A stretch of 64,000 nt of DNA from Xenophilus sp. E41 (lineage in GTDB: Bacteria; Pseudomonadota; Gammaproteobacteria; Burkholderiales; Burkholderiaceae_C): positions 445,224-509,223 of the forward strand of contig NZ_QPIB01000008.1 in NCBI RefSeq assembly GCF_003671765.1, read 5' to 3'. This document shows, in pieces, positions 1 through 9,641 of this stretch. The translations under genes were made by a program, and so were the position numbers. Each line of letters opens with the position of its first letter. The stretch's first letter is position 1. The notes beneath the pieces are model-generated. The model did not search any database. It worked only from the letters and a program-made list of their open reading frames with translations, and had not been told where the DNA came from.

Positions 1-46
1 CCAGCGTGCCGAGGTTGACGACCTTGTCCAGAAGAATGACTTGCAT
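1..46 (-). CDS. rplI: 50S ribosomal protein L9, N-terminal fragment
   Basis: Only the first 15 codons lie in the window; the gene continues beyond base 1. The visible residues MQVILLDKVVNLGTL match the highly conserved L9 N-terminus, which binds 23S rRNA. It is last in the rpsF-priB-rpsR-rplI order and starts 13 bases after the rpsR stop, with a GGAG-type ribosome site in that gap. Identification rests on these few residues plus position, which together are convincing. Confidence 0.9.
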   Translation of the reverse strand, partial: MQVILLDKVVNLGTL

Positions 47-59
47 GGTGGGTCGCTCC

Positions 60-341
60 TTAGATGCGGTGCTGGTCGCTGTACGGGACCAGGGCCAGGA
101 AGCGCGCGCGCTTGATGGCGGTGTTGAGCTGACGCTGGTAGATCGCGCGCGTGCCGGTCAGGCGCGCGGGAATGATCTTGCCGTTCTCGCTGATGAAGTC
201 GCGCAGGGTGTCGATGTCCTTGTAGTCGATCTCTTCGACGCCGGCGACGGTGAAGCGGCAGAAACGCTTGCGCTTGAACAGCAGCGACTGGGTGTTGCGC
301 TTCGGACGCTTGTCCTTGTTGAATTTCTTGAACGTGGCCAT
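60..341 (-). CDS. rpsR: 30S ribosomal protein S18
   Basis: A 93-residue basic protein with the S18 core seen directly: [16 protein letters not shown], then [18 protein letters not shown] and the arginine-rich tail [15 protein letters not shown]18 sits beside S6 on the 30S platform, and the S6 gene rpsF is two genes upstream. Length is usual for betaproteobacteria. It lies between priB and rplI with short gaps, so it is almost certainly co-transcribed with them. Confidence 0.97.
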   Translation of the reverse strand: MATFKKFNKDKRPKRNTQSLLFKRKRFCRFTVAGVEEIDYKDIDTLRDFISENGKIIPARLTGTRAIYQRQLNTAIKRARFLALVPYSDQHRI

Positions 342-362
342 TTCGGGACCCTCTATCGAAAA

Positions 363-671
363 TTAATCTTGCTGGAAATCCGTGATGTGAAGCACCGGGT
401 GCTTGCCGTTGCGCGGCGTGGCCAGGAAGCCCTGGAAGCGCCATCCGCTGCCCAGCGCCTGCCGGGCCAGCCGCTCGGCCACCGAACCGAAGGCTACGGC
501 CTTCAGTGCCGCCTTCACCTGCCGGGGCTGTCCTGCTTCATCGAGGGTGGACTCGTGCTCGAGCCGCAGATCGATGGCGGGCAGGCCGGCCGGGGTGAAA
601 CGCAAGGCGGCGAGTTCGGCGATGCAGGCACTCAGCAGGAGCTGGTTGACCGCACCGGCGGCAGACGTCAC
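363..671 (-). CDS. priB: primosomal replication protein N (PriB)
   Basis: A 102-residue single-domain OB-fold protein. PriB binds single-stranded DNA and helps PriA reload the replicative helicase at stalled forks. The visible sequence (NQLLLSACIAELAALRFTPAG, LPAIDLRLEHES, GSGWRFQGFLA) fits the PriB/SSB-like fold, and its place between rpsF and rpsR is the classic location of priB. The start is GTG, 13 bases after the rpsF stop. PriB sequences diverge quickly, so position carries much of the weight. Confidence 0.9.
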   Translation of the reverse strand: MTSAAGAVNQLLLSACIAELAALRFTPAGLPAIDLRLEHESTLDEAGQPRQVKAALKAVAFGSVAERLARQALGSGWRFQGFLATPRNGKHPVLHITDFQQD

Positions 672-684
672 ACCAATGAGCGAA

Positions 685-1065
685 TCAGTTGCTGCTGTTG
701 TTGGCAGCGTACTCGGCCTGCTGGGCCTTGCGGGCCTCTTCGCGCTCGACCGTCTTCATCATCGACGACGGGCCGGTGTCGGCCTTCTTCTTGACCACCG
801 TCAGGTGGCGCAGCACGGCGTCGTTGAACTTGAAGGCATGTTCGAGTTCGGACATCACGGCCTGGTCGGCCTCGATGTTCACGCACAGGTAGTGCGCCTT
901 GTTCAGCTTGTTGATCTGGTAGGCCAGCTGGCGGCGGCCCCAGTCTTCGACACGATGCACCTTGCCGTTGCCGGCGGCGATCATGCCCTTGTAGCGTTCC
1001 AGCATGGCCGGAACTTGTTCGCTCTGGTCCGGATGGATGAGCAGAATGATTTCGTAGTGACGCAT
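685..1065 (-). CDS. rpsF: 30S ribosomal protein S6
   Basis: A 126-residue protein starting [20 protein letters not shown], the standard S6 beginning, followed by the conserved [13 protein letters not shown] segment that packs on 16S rRNA next to S18. The reading frame extends further upstream, but the conserved start and an AAGGAG-type ribosome site (AAGGAGTGCC before the ATG) fix base 1065 as the first. It is the first gene of the operon. The C-terminal 25 residues are charged and low in complexity, as is common for this family. Confidence 0.97.
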   Translation of the reverse strand: MRHYEIILLIHPDQSEQVPAMLERYKGMIAAGNGKVHRVEDWGRRQLAYQINKLNKAHYLCVNIEADQAVMSELEHAFKFNDAVLRHLTVVKKKADTGPSSMMKTVEREEARKAQQAEYAANNSSN

Positions 1066-1201
1066 GGCACTCCTTGTGGGTTGAAGCCCGCGGCCATCCG
1101 ATGCAAGCATCGTTGGGCCCTCGGGCCTGGAAAGCCACCCGCCGCGTCCAGGCAGTGTGGCAAGGCAAAGCCCACGATTGTAGCAGTCCGGCGAGAGACT
1201 G

Positions 1202-1675
1202 TCAGTTTCCGAGCGCCTGCTCCAGGGGTGCCGCCTTCTCGGGGCCCACAACCGACTTGATCTTCGGCGCCAGCGCGGCGAGTTCCTCGTAGGTGGTGGC
1301 GGCCTCGACCGCCAGGTTGAGGCGAAAGCCGCGCAGCCCCAGGCCCGCGGTGAGCCGTGTCGCCACGGGATACGCATCCTGGTAGCGCTGCTGGGCGCTG
1401 CGGGCGTCCGCGGTGGCGGCCGGCGATGGCGACGCCGCCACCTCGGCCACAGCTGCGCTGCCAGCCTCGGGTGCCGCGGCAGCGGAGCGGCCGAGAAGGC
1501 CCAGGTCCACCAATTGATCCACGTCCTCCTGCACGACGCCCATGCCGGCAGCGAGCACGTCGGCCACCGAGCGCTTGCCGTCGAACAGGATGAATGCAGA
1601 GCGCTGGCGTGGCGTCAGCCGCACCGAACGGTCCTTCAGAACCTGCTGGCCCATGTCCGTCTTCACAAGAATCAT
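1202..1675 (-). CDS. hypothetical protein, possible winged-helix N-terminus
   Basis: A 157-residue protein I do not recognise. The first 60 residues are ordered and helical ([21 protein letters not shown], then a possible second recognition-type helix to DLGLLG). An Ala/Pro-rich linker at about residues 64-95 follows, then a C-terminal helical segment ([20 protein letters not shown] to the end). This layout suggests a small regulator or adaptor, but no function can be assigned. It stands alone, 136 bases downstream of rpsF on the same strand. An AT-rich stretch lies upstream (about 1735-1790). Confidence 0.6.
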   Translation of the reverse strand: MILVKTDMGQQVLKDRSVRLTPRQRSAFILFDGKRSVADVLAAGMGVVQEDVDQLVDLGLLGRSAAAAPEAGSAAVAEVAASPSPAATADARSAQQRYQDAYPVATRLTAGLGLRGFRLNLAVEAATTYEELAALAPKIKSVVGPEKAAPLEQALGN

Positions 1676-1793
1676 GTCGTCGTCCCCTTCGTTCGGCCGA
1701 GGTGAGTGCTTCCCCGCTCCGGAGTGAGACGAAGTTTGACACCAAAATACACACTTTTTTGCAATTACACGAAACTGACAGGGTCATGCCATG

Positions 1794-1822
1794 AAAAAAG
1801 GCCGGGATCACCCCGGCCTTTT
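1794..1822 (-). terminator. intrinsic terminator, likely bidirectional
   Basis: GGCCGGG and CCCCGGCC pair around a short loop. A-run on one side and T-run on the other give a U-tail in either direction. On the minus strand it lies 48 bases past the ppsA stop. Confidence 0.75.
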
Positions 1823-1869
1823 GGTCGTTTTCGAGCCACAGCGGGCCCAGTCTTCGTGCGGCGTGCGCG

Positions 1870-4275
1870 TCAGCCCTGCGCGAGTCGCTGCCAGGTATCG
1901 ATCACGCTGTCGGGGTTGAGCGAGATCGACTCAATCCCCTCGGCGGCCAGCCATTGCGCGAAGTCCGGGTGGTCGCTGGGCCCCTGGCCGCAGATGCCGA
2001 CGTACTTGCCCTGGGCCTTGCAGGCCTTGATGGCGCGGCTGAGCATCGCCTGCACGGCCGGGTCGCGCTCGTCGAAGTCGGCGGCCAGCAGTTCCAGCCC
2101 CGAATCGCGGTCCAGGCCGAGCGTCAGCTGGGTAAGGTCGTTGGAGCCGATCGAGAAGCCATCGAAGAACTGCAGGAACTCGTCGGCCAGAATCGCATTG
2201 CTCGGCACCTCGCACATCATCACCAGCTTGAGGCTGTTCTCGCCGCGCTTGAGGCCGTGCTGGCCCAGCAGCTGCGTCACACGCTCGGCCTGCTTCAGGG
2301 TGCGCACGAAGGGCACCATGATCTGCACGTTGGTCAGGCCCATGTCATTGCGCACGCGCTTGAGCGCTTCGCACTCCATCGCGAAGGCTTCGCCGAACTC
2401 GGCGCTGATGTAGCGTGCCGCGCCGCGGAAGCCCAGCATCGGGTTCTCTTCCTCGGGCTCGTAACGGCTGCCGCCGATGAGCTTGCGGTACTCGTTGGAC
2501 TTGAAGTCCGACAGGCGCACGATCACGGGCTTGGGCCAGAAGGCCGCGGCGATGGTGGCCACGCCCTCTGCGACCTTGTCGACGTAGAAGGCCTTGGGCG
2601 AGGCATGGCCGCGCGCCACCGACTCCACCGCCTTCTTCAGGTCGGCATCGACCTGCGGGTAGTCGAGGATGGCCTTCGGGTGCACGCCGATGTTGTTGTT
2701 GATGATGAATTCGAGCCGCGCCAGGCCCACGCCTTCGTTCGGCAGCTGCGCGAAGTCGAAGGCGAGCTGCGGGTTGCCCACGTTCATCATGATCTTGGTC
2801 TTGATCGGGGGCATCTCGCCGCGCTGCACCTCGGTGACCTCGGTCTCGAGCAGGCCGTCGTAGATGTGGCCGGTGTCGCCCTCGGCGCAGCTCACGGTGA
2901 CCAGCGTGCCGTCCTTCAGGCGCTCGGTGGCGTCGCCGCAGCCGACCACCGCCGGGATGCCCAGCTCGCGCGCGATGATGGCCGCGTGGCAGGTGCGTCC
3001 ACCCCGGTTGGTCACGATGGCGGAGGCGCGCTTCATCACCGGCTCCCAGTTCGGATCGGTCATGTCGGTCACGAGGATGTCGCCGGGCTGCACCAAGTCC
3101 ATCTGGCTGATGTCGTTGACCAGGCGCACGGGGCCGGTGCCGATCTTCTGGCCGATCGCGCGGCCTTCAGCCAGCACGGCGCCCTTGGAGAGCAGCTTGA
3201 AGCGCTGCTCGGCCTTGCCGGCCTGCTGGCTCTTCACCGTCTCCGGGCGCGCCTGCAGGATGTAGAGCTGGCCGTCGGTTCCGTCCTTGCCCCACTCGAT
3301 GTCCATCGGCCGGCCGTAGTGCTTCTCGATGACGATGGCGTACTTCGCGAGCTGCTCGACCTCGTCGTCGGTCAGCGAGTAGCGGTTGCGCAGCTCGGCC
3401 TTGACATCGGTGGTCTTGACCAGCTTGCCCGTGGCCTTCTTCTCCTCGGGCGTGGCGAACTCCATCTGGATCAGCTTGGAGCCGAGGTTGCGGCGGATCA
3501 CGGCCTTGTTGCCCGCCTCGAGCATCGGCTTGTGGACGTAGAACTCGTCGGGGTTCACGGCGCCCTGCACCACCGTCTCGCCCAGGCCGTAGCTGGAGGT
3601 GATGAAGACCACCTGGTCAAAGCCCGACTCGGTGTCGATGGTGAACATCACGCCGGCGGCGCCCAGGTCGGAGCGCACCATGCGCTGCACGCCGGCCGAC
3701 AGCGCGACCACGTCGTGCGCGAAACCCTTGTGCACGCGGTAGCTGATTGCGCGGTCGTTGTAGAGGGAGGCGAAGACCTCCTTCATCTTGTGAAGCACGT
3801 CCTCGATGCCGACGACGTTCAGGAAGGTCTCCTGCTGGCCGGCAAAGGAAGCGTCGGGCAGGTCTTCCGCCGTGGCCGACGAGCGCACCGCGAAGCTGGC
3901 CTGATCGTTGCCGGCCGACAGCGTGGCGAAGGCGTCGCGCACACCCTTCTCGAGGTCGGCCGGGAAGGGCTGGGCCTCGATCCAGCCGCGGATCTCGGCA
4001 CCGGCGGCGGCCAGCGCGCGCACATCCTCGATGTCGAGCGTGGCCAGGCGCTGGCTGATGCGCTCGGTGAGCCCTTCGTGCGCCAGGAACTGGCGGAAGG
4101 CGTGGGCGGTGGTGGCGAAGCCCGTGGGCACCCGCACGCCCTGCGGCCCCTTCGTCGGAAGTTGCGAGATCATTTCGCCGAGGGAGGCGTTCTTGCCGCC
4201 GACCGCCTCGACGTCGGTCATCCTCAGGTTTTCAAACGGTACGACCAGGGCGGTCGCTTCGAAGAGTTGAGACAT
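1870..4275 (-). CDS. ppsA: phosphoenolpyruvate synthase
   Basis: An 801-residue enzyme making PEP from pyruvate and ATP with release of AMP and phosphate (gluconeogenesis). Domain order is visible: an N-terminal ATP-binding domain ([30 protein letters not shown]), a phosphohistidine swivel domain with the catalytic His near residue 430 in [19 protein letters not shown], and a C-terminal TIM barrel with the substrate-side motif [17 protein letters not shown]. The first base is set at 4275, where the ppsA-like start [17 protein letters not shown] begins; the open frame further upstream is unlike the family. Length is close to that of E. coli PpsA. The regulator ppsR is divergent. Confidence 0.97.
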   Translation of the reverse strand: MSQLFEATALVVPFENLRMTDVEAVGGKNASLGEMISQLPTKGPQGVRVPTGFATTAHAFRQFLAHEGLTERISQRLATLDIEDVRALAAAGAEIRGWIEAQPFPADLEKGVRDAFATLSAGNDQASFAVRSSATAEDLPDASFAGQQETFLNVVGIEDVLHKMKEVFASLYNDRAISYRVHKGFAHDVVALSAGVQRMVRSDLGAAGVMFTIDTESGFDQVVFITSSYGLGETVVQGAVNPDEFYVHKPMLEAGNKAVIRRNLGSKLIQMEFATPEEKKATGKLVKTTDVKAELRNRYSLTDDEVEQLAKYAIVIEKHYGRPMDIEWGKDGTDGQLYILQARPETVKSQQAGKAEQRFKLLSKGAVLAEGRAIGQKIGTGPVRLVNDISQMDLVQPGDILVTDMTDPNWEPVMKRASAIVTNRGGRTCHAAIIARELGIPAVVGCGDATERLKDGTLVTVSCAEGDTGHIYDGLLETEVTEVQRGEMPPIKTKIMMNVGNPQLAFDFAQLPNEGVGLARLEFIINNNIGVHPKAILDYPQVDADLKKAVESVARGHASPKAFYVDKVAEGVATIAAAFWPKPVIVRLSDFKSNEYRKLIGGSRYEPEEENPMLGFRGAARYISAEFGEAFAMECEALKRVRNDMGLTNVQIMVPFVRTLKQAERVTQLLGQHGLKRGENSLKLVMMCEVPSNAILADEFLQFFDGFSIGSNDLTQLTLGLDRDSGLELLAADFDERDPAVQAMLSRAIKACKAQGKYVGICGQGPSDHPDFAQWLAAEGIESISLNPDSVIDTWQRLAQG

Positions 4276-4489
4276 GGGAAAGCTCCGGAAGTTGAAATCG
4301 GCGCGGTCGCATGCAGGCGGGCACGGGGCACGGTCGTTCTTCTTGCTCTGGGTGCGCGGCCGGGCTGCATGGAGGTGTGAGGTGTGTCGGGTCGCGAGCG
4401 GTGCGCGATCCCGATAATGGCGCGGATTGTAGGCGTCGCCCCGGGCCGGCGCCGCAGGACTGGAACTACAGCGAAGGCACCCCCGCACC

Positions 4490-5311
4490 ATGCGCACCCG
4501 CACCGTTTTCTATGTCTCCGACGGCACCGGCATCACGGCCGAGACCTTCGGCAACGCCGTTCTCAACCAGTTCGAGATCAAGCCGCGGCACGTGCGCCTG
4601 CCCTTCACCGACACGGTCGACAAGGCCCACCAGGCGGTGCGGCAGATCAACCATACGGGCGAGGTCGAGGGCCTGCGGCCCATCGTCTTCACCACCCTGG
4701 CCGACATGGAAGTGCTGGAGGTGATCGAGACCGGCTGCAAGGGCATGCTGCTGGACATGTTCGGCACCTTCGTGCGGCCGCTGGAGATCGAGCTGGCGAT
4801 GAAGTCCAACCACCGCATCGGCCGCTTCTCCGACGTCAGCAAGAGCAAGGAATACAACGACCGCATCGCCGCCATCGACTTCAGCCTCCAGCACGACGAC
4901 GGCCAGAGCAACCGCGACCTGGAAGGCGCCGACGTCATCCTGGTGGGCGTCAGCCGCAGCGGCAAGACGCCGACCTCGCTCTACCTGGCCATGCAGCACG
5001 GCCTGAAGGCGGCCAACTACCCGCTGATTCCCGAGGACTTCGACCGCCGCCAGTTGCCGCCCGCGCTGGTGCCGCACCGCAAGAAGATCTTCGGCCTGAC
5101 CATCGCGCCCGACCGGCTGGCCGAGATCCGCAACGAGCGCCGGCCGAACTCGCGCTACGCCAGCATCGAGAACTGCCGCCACGAGGTGAGCGAAGCCGAG
5201 GCCATGATGCGCCGCGCCGGCATCCGCTGGCTGTCGACCACGACCAAGAGCATCGAGGAGATCGCCACGACGATCCTGCAGGAGCTGCGACCGGAGCGGC
5301 TGAGCTACTGA
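4490..5311 (+). CDS. ppsR: PEP synthase regulatory kinase/pyrophosphorylase (DUF299)
   Basis: A 273-residue bifunctional enzyme. In the family it inactivates PpsA by ADP-dependent phosphorylation of a threonine next to the catalytic His, and reactivates it by phosphorolysis. The family signature is visible: an N-terminal [16 protein letters not shown] and a P-loop GVSRSGKT at residues 153-160, followed by [20 protein letters not shown]. It is divergent from ppsA across 214 bases, which must hold both promoters. This pairing supports both assignments. Confidence 0.96.
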   Translation: MRTRTVFYVSDGTGITAETFGNAVLNQFEIKPRHVRLPFTDTVDKAHQAVRQINHTGEVEGLRPIVFTTLADMEVLEVIETGCKGMLLDMFGTFVRPLEIELAMKSNHRIGRFSDVSKSKEYNDRIAAIDFSLQHDDGQSNRDLEGADVILVGVSRSGKTPTSLYLAMQHGLKAANYPLIPEDFDRRQLPPALVPHRKKIFGLTIAPDRLAEIRNERRPNSRYASIENCRHEVSEAEAMMRRAGIRWLSTTTKSIEEIATTILQELRPERLSY

Positions 5312-5418
5312 GGGCCTCGCGCATCCTGCGGCGCCGGGGCCGCGTTACTACATTTTTCATAGCGCATTGCGCCTGTATGTAGGGCGCTTGGCCCACATTT
5401 CCTTTGAAGCATTCGTAA

Positions 5419-5439
5419 GCCTGATCTTATGATTCAGGC
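5419..5439. promoter_or_regulatory. palindrome abutting the MarR gene start (candidate operator)
   Basis: GCCTGA and TCAGGC are perfect 6-base inverted arms separated by nine bases, and the right arm ends one base before the ATG at 5440. The size and centre suit a MarR-family dimer site, so autoregulation is a reasonable inference. There is no direct evidence of binding. Confidence 0.45.
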
Positions 5440-5904
5440 ATGACGCGACCTGCCGACGCCCTGCCCACGGCCATCCAGCTGCGCGCCGCCCTGTCCGGCC
5501 TGCAGCGCGAACTGCGCAGCCAGGCGCCCGGCGATGGCCCGTCGACGGCGCAGCTCGGTGTGCTCGCCCTGCTCTATCGCCTGGGCCCACTTCCGCCCTC
5601 GCAGGTCGCTCGCCACGAGCGAGTCCGGCCCCAGAGCCTCACGCGGCTGATCGCCGACATGGAGGCTGCGGCGCTCGTCGCCCGCGGACCCGATCCGGCC
5701 GACGCGCGCCGCATCCTGCTCACCCTGACGCCCGCCGGGGCCCGCGCGCTGACCGACGAGGCGCACCTCCGCGAGGCCTCGCTGGCCGACGCCATCGCCA
5801 GCCGGCTCACGTCCGCCGAACGCGCCCGGTTGCGCGCCGCCTGCGGGCTGCTCGACCGGCTGGCCCAGGCGCTGACCGAAGCACCGGCGACCATCCCGAG
5901 CTGA
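5440..5904 (+). CDS. MarR-family transcriptional regulator
   Basis: A 154-residue winged-helix regulator. The MarR pattern is visible: AQLGVLALLYRLGPLPPSQVA leads into the recognition region RVRPQSLTRLIADMEAAALVAR. The wing is DPADARRILLTLTPAGARAL, and a C-terminal dimerisation helix follows. Ligand is unknown. It is followed after 10 bases by an FUSC-type membrane protein on the same strand, so it may control that gene and itself through the palindrome at 5419-5439. Confidence 0.88.
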   Translation: MTRPADALPTAIQLRAALSGLQRELRSQAPGDGPSTAQLGVLALLYRLGPLPPSQVARHERVRPQSLTRLIADMEAAALVARGPDPADARRILLTLTPAGARALTDEAHLREASLADAIASRLTSAERARLRAACGLLDRLAQALTEAPATIPS

Positions 5905-5914
5905 GCAGCTCGCC

Positions 5915-6928
5915 ATGCAGGCCCGCGCCGAACGCGCACGAGACGCCGCGGACTGGACGCACGCCGCCCAGCTCGGCGCCGCCGTGGGACTGGCCTGGGG
6001 CGCATCCGCGCTGCTGCGCCTGCCCGAGGGCTTCTGGGCGGTGATGAGCGCGCTCATCGTGCTGCGCCCCACAGCGGGCGCCACCCTGGGCGCGGGCTGG
6101 GACCGCATCCGCGGCACGCTGGCCGGCACGCTCCTCGGACTGGCCGGCGTGGCGCTGCGCCATCTGCACGGCTTCGATGGCACGGGCACCACGCTGCTGC
6201 TCGTGGGCCTGCTCGCGGCGGCCAGCGCGCTGCTGCCCTGGCTGCGCAGCGCGCCGATCACGGCGCTGATCGTGCTCGGCAGCGGCAGCCTGGCGCAGCA
6301 CCCCGCCCTGCAGGTCGCGGCGCTGCGCGCGGCCGAGATCGGCATCGGTGTCGGCGTTGGGCTGCTGCTGTCCTTCGCCAGCCTGTGGCAGGCGACCGCG
6401 CGCCGCTTCGACGCGGCCTGCGCGCAGGTGCTGCGCCGGATCGCCGAGCAGGTGCAACGGGACTTCGCCATCCCGCCGCAGGATGCAAGGGAACGCGAAG
6501 GCCGCATGGAGGCGCTTCGCACGGAGCTGCGCGCGCTGGCCGTGCTGGCCGTCGGCGCGCAACGCGAGGCCCGCATCGCCGCCTGGCTGCGCCGCCGCCC
6601 GGTGACGGGCGAACCGGTGCGTGCGGCGCGCATCGCGGCGCGCACGCTGCATGACGCGACCGCCTTCACGCGCCACGCGGCGCTGCGGCGGTCCGACGAG
6701 CCCGAAGTCGATGGCCCGGCGCTCGCTGCGGCGGTAGCCGGGGCGCTGGAAGCCGCCGCCACGCATCAGGAGGCCGGCACGGTACTCGGCGAGGAGGAGC
6801 GGCGCGGGCTGGGTCGCGCGATCGCCGTCAGCGCGCGCGGCGCTGCATGGGTGCTGCCGGCGACGCGATTGCTGCTGCAAGACCTCGGGGCTCTCGCCGG
6901 CGCAAGCGGGCGCAAGCGGGCGCGCTGA
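5915..6928 (+). CDS. FUSC-family membrane protein
   Basis: A 337-residue protein with an N-terminal block of about five to six hydrophobic segments (residues about 17-150) of the fusaric-acid-resistance type. The pattern GFWAVMSALIVLRPTAGAT ... RIRGTLAGTLLGL is characteristic of FUSC proteins, including AaeB relatives. A charged, largely soluble helical region follows. FUSC members are linked to efflux of aromatic acids, but the substrate cannot be read here. It is only half the size of classical AaeB, having one membrane block. A short tandem repeat near 6900-6923 encodes the basic C-terminus. It forms a two-gene unit with the MarR gene. Confidence 0.8.
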   Translation: MQARAERARDAADWTHAAQLGAAVGLAWGASALLRLPEGFWAVMSALIVLRPTAGATLGAGWDRIRGTLAGTLLGLAGVALRHLHGFDGTGTTLLLVGLLAAASALLPWLRSAPITALIVLGSGSLAQHPALQVAALRAAEIGIGVGVGLLLSFASLWQATARRFDAACAQVLRRIAEQVQRDFAIPPQDAREREGRMEALRTELRALAVLAVGAQREARIAAWLRRRPVTGEPVRAARIAARTLHDATAFTRHAALRRSDEPEVDGPALAAAVAGALEAAATHQEAGTVLGEEERRGLGRAIAVSARGAAWVLPATRLLLQDLGALAGASGRKRAR

Positions 6929-6935
6929 GATTTGA

Positions 6936-6960
6936 CTCCCTCTCCCTCTGGGAGAGGGAG
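6936..6960. repeat. 11-bp perfect inverted repeat
   Basis: CTCCCTCTCCC and GGGAGAGGGAG pair perfectly around a 3-base loop, between the ends of the FUSC gene and ahpF, which converge here. There is no T-run, so it is either a weak terminator or a dispersed palindromic element. Confidence 0.6.
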
Positions 6961-7003
6961 CAATCCAAACCCGGCGCCGAGGCTGTTCTTCAGGGCCGCG
7001 CCC

Positions 7004-8584
7004 TCAAGCCGCCACGGCTTCCTTCTCTTCCACCGGCGCCGTGGTGCGGATCAGGTGGTCGAAGGCACCCAGCGCCGCCTTCGCACCATCGCCGGCCGCG
7101 ATGATGATCTGCTTGAAAGGCACCGTCGTCGCGTCACCGGCCGCGAACACGCCCGGCACCGAGGTCTGGCCACGGTCGTCGACCACGATCTCGCCATGCC
7201 GGCTCAACTCGAGCGTGCCCTTGAGCCAGTCGGTGTTGGGCACCAGGCCGATCTGCACGAACACGCCCTCGAGCTCGACGCGGTGCGCCTCGCCGCTGCT
7301 GCGGTCCTTGTAGTTCAGGCCGTTGACCTTGTCGGTGCCGGTGATCTCGGTCGTCTGCGCGTTGGTCACCACGGTGACGTTGGCCAGGCTGCGCAGCTTG
7401 CGCTGCAGCACTTCGTCGGCACGCAGCTTGGTGTCGTACTCGATCAAGGTCACATGGCCGACGATGCCCGCCAGGTCGATGGCCGCCTCGACGCCCGAGT
7501 TGCCGCCGCCGATCACCGCCACGCGCTTGCCCTTGAAGAGCGGGCCGTCACAGTGCGGGCAGTAGGCCACGCCCTTGTTCTTGAATTCCTTCTCGCCCGG
7601 GACGTTGATGTTGCGCCAGCGGGCGCCGGTGGCCAGGATGACCGTGCGCGCCTTGAGCGTCGCGCCGCTCTCGGTCTGCAGTTCGATGAACCCGTCGCCC
7701 GGCACCAGCGCCTTGGCGCGCTGCAGGTTCATGATGTCCACGTCGTAGTGGCGCACGTGCTCTTCCAGCGCCAGGGCGAACTTCGGCCCCTCGGTTTCCT
7801 TGACCGAGATGAAGTTCTCGATGCCCAGCGTGTCCAGCACCTGGCCGCCGAAACGCTCGGACGCGATGCCCGTGCGGATGCCCTTGCGTGCCGCATACAC
7901 GGCCGCCGCCGCGCCGGCCGGGCCGCCGCCGACGATCAGCACGTCGAAGGGTGCCTTGGCGGAAATCTTCTTCGCCTCGCGCTCGACGCCGCTGGTGTCG
8001 ATCTTGGCGAGGATCTCCTCCAGCGTCATGCGGCCGGAGCCGAACTGCGTGCCGTTGAGGAAGACGGTGGGCACGCCCATGATCTGGCGTTCCTTCACTT
8101 CGTCCTGGAAGGTGCCGCCCTCGACCATGGTGGTCTTGATGCGCGGGTTCTGCACGGCCATCAGGTTGAGCGCCTGCACGACGTCGGGGCAGTTGTGGCA
8201 GGTGAGCGAAACGTAGACCTCGAACTCGAAGTCGCCGTCGAGCGCCTTGATCTGCTCGAGGATGGCCTGCTCCACCTTGGGCGGGTAGCCGCCGACCTGC
8301 AGCAGCGCGAGGATCAGCGAAGTGAACTCATGCCCCATCGGCAGGCCGGCAAAACGCGGGCCGTGGCTCTCGCCGGGGCGGTTGATGGAGAACGAGGGCT
8401 TGCGCTGGGTGTCGTCGCGGCTTTCGATCACGGTGATCAGCTTCGACGTCTCGGCGATGTCCTTGAGCAGCGCCTGGGTCTCCTGCGATGCCTGCGAGTC
8501 GTCGAGCGAGGCGACGACCTCGATGGGCTGCGAGATGCGTTCGAGGTAGCTGGCGAGTTGGGACTTGGTGGCGGCGTCGAGCAT
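7004..8584 (-). CDS. ahpF: alkyl hydroperoxide reductase subunit F
   Basis: A 526-residue flavoprotein that passes electrons from NADH through FAD and two disulfides to AhpC. N-terminal double-thioredoxin domain: the CxxC-type [12 protein letters not shown] lies near residue 130. FAD domain: [21 protein letters not shown]. Redox centre: [21 protein letters not shown]-terminal signature: [17 protein letters not shown]. The start is placed at 8584 ([17 protein letters not shown]), which matches family length; the frame is open upstream but unlike AhpF. It lies downstream of ahpC on the same strand, separated by a terminator. Confidence 0.97.
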   Translation of the reverse strand: MLDAATKSQLASYLERISQPIEVVASLDDSQASQETQALLKDIAETSKLITVIESRDDTQRKPSFSINRPGESHGPRFAGLPMGHEFTSLILALLQVGGYPPKVEQAILEQIKALDGDFEFEVYVSLTCHNCPDVVQALNLMAVQNPRIKTTMVEGGTFQDEVKERQIMGVPTVFLNGTQFGSGRMTLEEILAKIDTSGVEREAKKISAKAPFDVLIVGGGPAGAAAAVYAARKGIRTGIASERFGGQVLDTLGIENFISVKETEGPKFALALEEHVRHYDVDIMNLQRAKALVPGDGFIELQTESGATLKARTVILATGARWRNINVPGEKEFKNKGVAYCPHCDGPLFKGKRVAVIGGGNSGVEAAIDLAGIVGHVTLIEYDTKLRADEVLQRKLRSLANVTVVTNAQTTEITGTDKVNGLNYKDRSSGEAHRVELEGVFVQIGLVPNTDWLKGTLELSRHGEIVVDDRGQTSVPGVFAAGDATTVPFKQIIIAAGDGAKAALGAFDHLIRTTAPVEEKEAVAA

Positions 8585-8610
8585 GGTGATCTCTCTCTTT
8601 CGATGTCCTG

Positions 8611-8647
8611 AAAAACAAAAAGCCCGGGTGCATGGCGCCCCCGGGCT
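8611..8647 (-). terminator. intrinsic terminator between ahpC and ahpF
   Basis: AGCCCGGG and CCCGGGCT pair around an 11-base loop, and on the minus strand a T-rich tail follows. It sits between ahpC and ahpF. It may therefore allow partial read-through and give more AhpC than AhpF; that effect is inferred. Confidence 0.8.
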
Positions 8648-8767
8648 CGACTCGGGGCGGCTGGTGAAAGCCGCCGGGCTGATGCGTTCAGGCGAGCGCC
8701 GTCCACCTTCCTTGGAAGGTGGGGGCACCGGGCCCGAAAGCCAGCCGGAGGCCGGTCATGGGGATGT

Positions 8768-9331
8768 TTAGATCTTGCCGACCAGGTCGAAGGAAGGCTT
8801 GAGCGTGGCAGCGCCTTCTTCCCACTTGGCGGGGCAGACTTCGCCCGGGTGGGCGGCGACGTACTGGGCAGCCTTGACCTTGCGCAGCAGATCCTTGGCA
8901 TCGCGGCCGATGCCTTCGGCGGTGATTTCCAGTGCCTGGATCACGCCTTGCGGATCGACGATGTAGGTGCCGCGGTTGGCCAGGCCCTGGTCTTCACGCA
9001 GCACTTCGAAGTTGCGGCTGATGGCCAGCGTGGGGTCGCCGATCATCGTGTACTTGATCTTGCCGATGGTCTCGGACGAGTCGTGCCAGGCCTTGTGGGT
9101 GAAGTGGGTGTCGGTCGAGACCGAGTAGATCTCGACGCCCAGCTTCTGGAACTCGGCGTAGTGGTCGGCGACGTCGCCCAGTTCGGTCGGGCACACGAAG
9201 GTGAAGTCGGCGGGGTAGAAGAAGAAGACGGCCCACTTGCCCTTCACGTCGGCATCGGACACTTCGACGAACTTGCCGTCCTTGTATGCGGTGGCCTTGA
9301 AAGGTTTGATTTCGGTGTTGATCACGGACAT
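8768..9331 (-). CDS. ahpC: alkyl hydroperoxide reductase subunit C (2-Cys peroxiredoxin)
   Basis: A 187-residue peroxiredoxin. The peroxidatic Cys lies in [19 protein letters not shown] and the resolving Cys in [13 protein letters not shown] near the C-terminus, as in E. coli AhpC, which has the same length. It reduces hydrogen peroxide and organic peroxides using AhpF. The upstream region carries a good sigma-70-like promoter overlapped by a site matching the OxyR consensus at three of four elements. Peroxide induction is therefore likely. Confidence 0.97.
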   Translation of the reverse strand: MSVINTEIKPFKATAYKDGKFVEVSDADVKGKWAVFFFYPADFTFVCPTELGDVADHYAEFQKLGVEIYSVSTDTHFTHKAWHDSSETIGKIKYTMIGDPTLAISRNFEVLREDQGLANRGTYIVDPQGVIQALEITAEGIGRDAKDLLRKVKAAQYVAAHPGEVCPAKWEEGAATLKPSFDLVGKI

Positions 9332-9374
9332 TTGATTTCCTCTGTCGGTTGGTCAGAAAAATGGGCGAACCATG

Positions 9375-9402
9375 AGTATATGCATGAATGAGGTGTTTTC
9401 AA
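9375..9402 (-). promoter_or_regulatory. ahpC promoter (-35/-10)
   Basis: On the minus strand TTGAAA (9402-9397) and TATACT (9380-9375) are separated by 16 bases, 44 bases or more upstream of the ahpC start. Both boxes are near the sigma-70 consensus. Confidence 0.7.
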
Positions 9403-9438
9403 TAGAAATAGACTATTGATGGTCAGCAGCTCGGCTAT
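9402..9438. promoter_or_regulatory. OxyR binding site
   Basis: The OxyR consensus is ATAG-N7-CTAT-N7-ATAG-N7-CTAT. Here ATAG is at 9402-9405, CTAT at 9413-9416 and CTAT at 9435-9438, all with exact spacing. The third element (9424-9427, CAGC) is degenerate. The site begins at the edge of the ahpC -35 box, the typical place for OxyR activation. Confidence 0.75.
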
Positions 9439-9641
9439 GAGGCAGCAGGAGCAGAGTCATCGGGCCGTCATGCATGCGATCCATGTTGCCGCATGCGTGT
9501 GACCGTCCGCTCAGTGGGGCAATACGAACGCCTATCACGATCAAACGCATGCAGACCGCCATCGCGGGGCCTTCGCTTGAGGCGGCCGCCTCGCGCTCGC
9601 AGAATCGCGCCCTGATCCGGATCAATACGAAGGAAAAATCC

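Larger units (their letters stand above)
9332..9641. other. ahpC-bfr divergent intergenic region
   Basis: 310 bases without a gene. The left third holds the ahpC promoter and OxyR site listed separately. The right part (about 9440-9641) has open frames upstream of bfr but none with protein-like sequence, and no clear Fur box or terminator was seen there. Confidence 0.6.

Noticed and set aside
1954..4380. 808-codon open frame on the plus strand opposite ppsA
   Set aside because: It mirrors the PpsA codons in high-GC DNA, its translation is Val/Ala/Leu/His-rich without any domain, and ppsA is certain.
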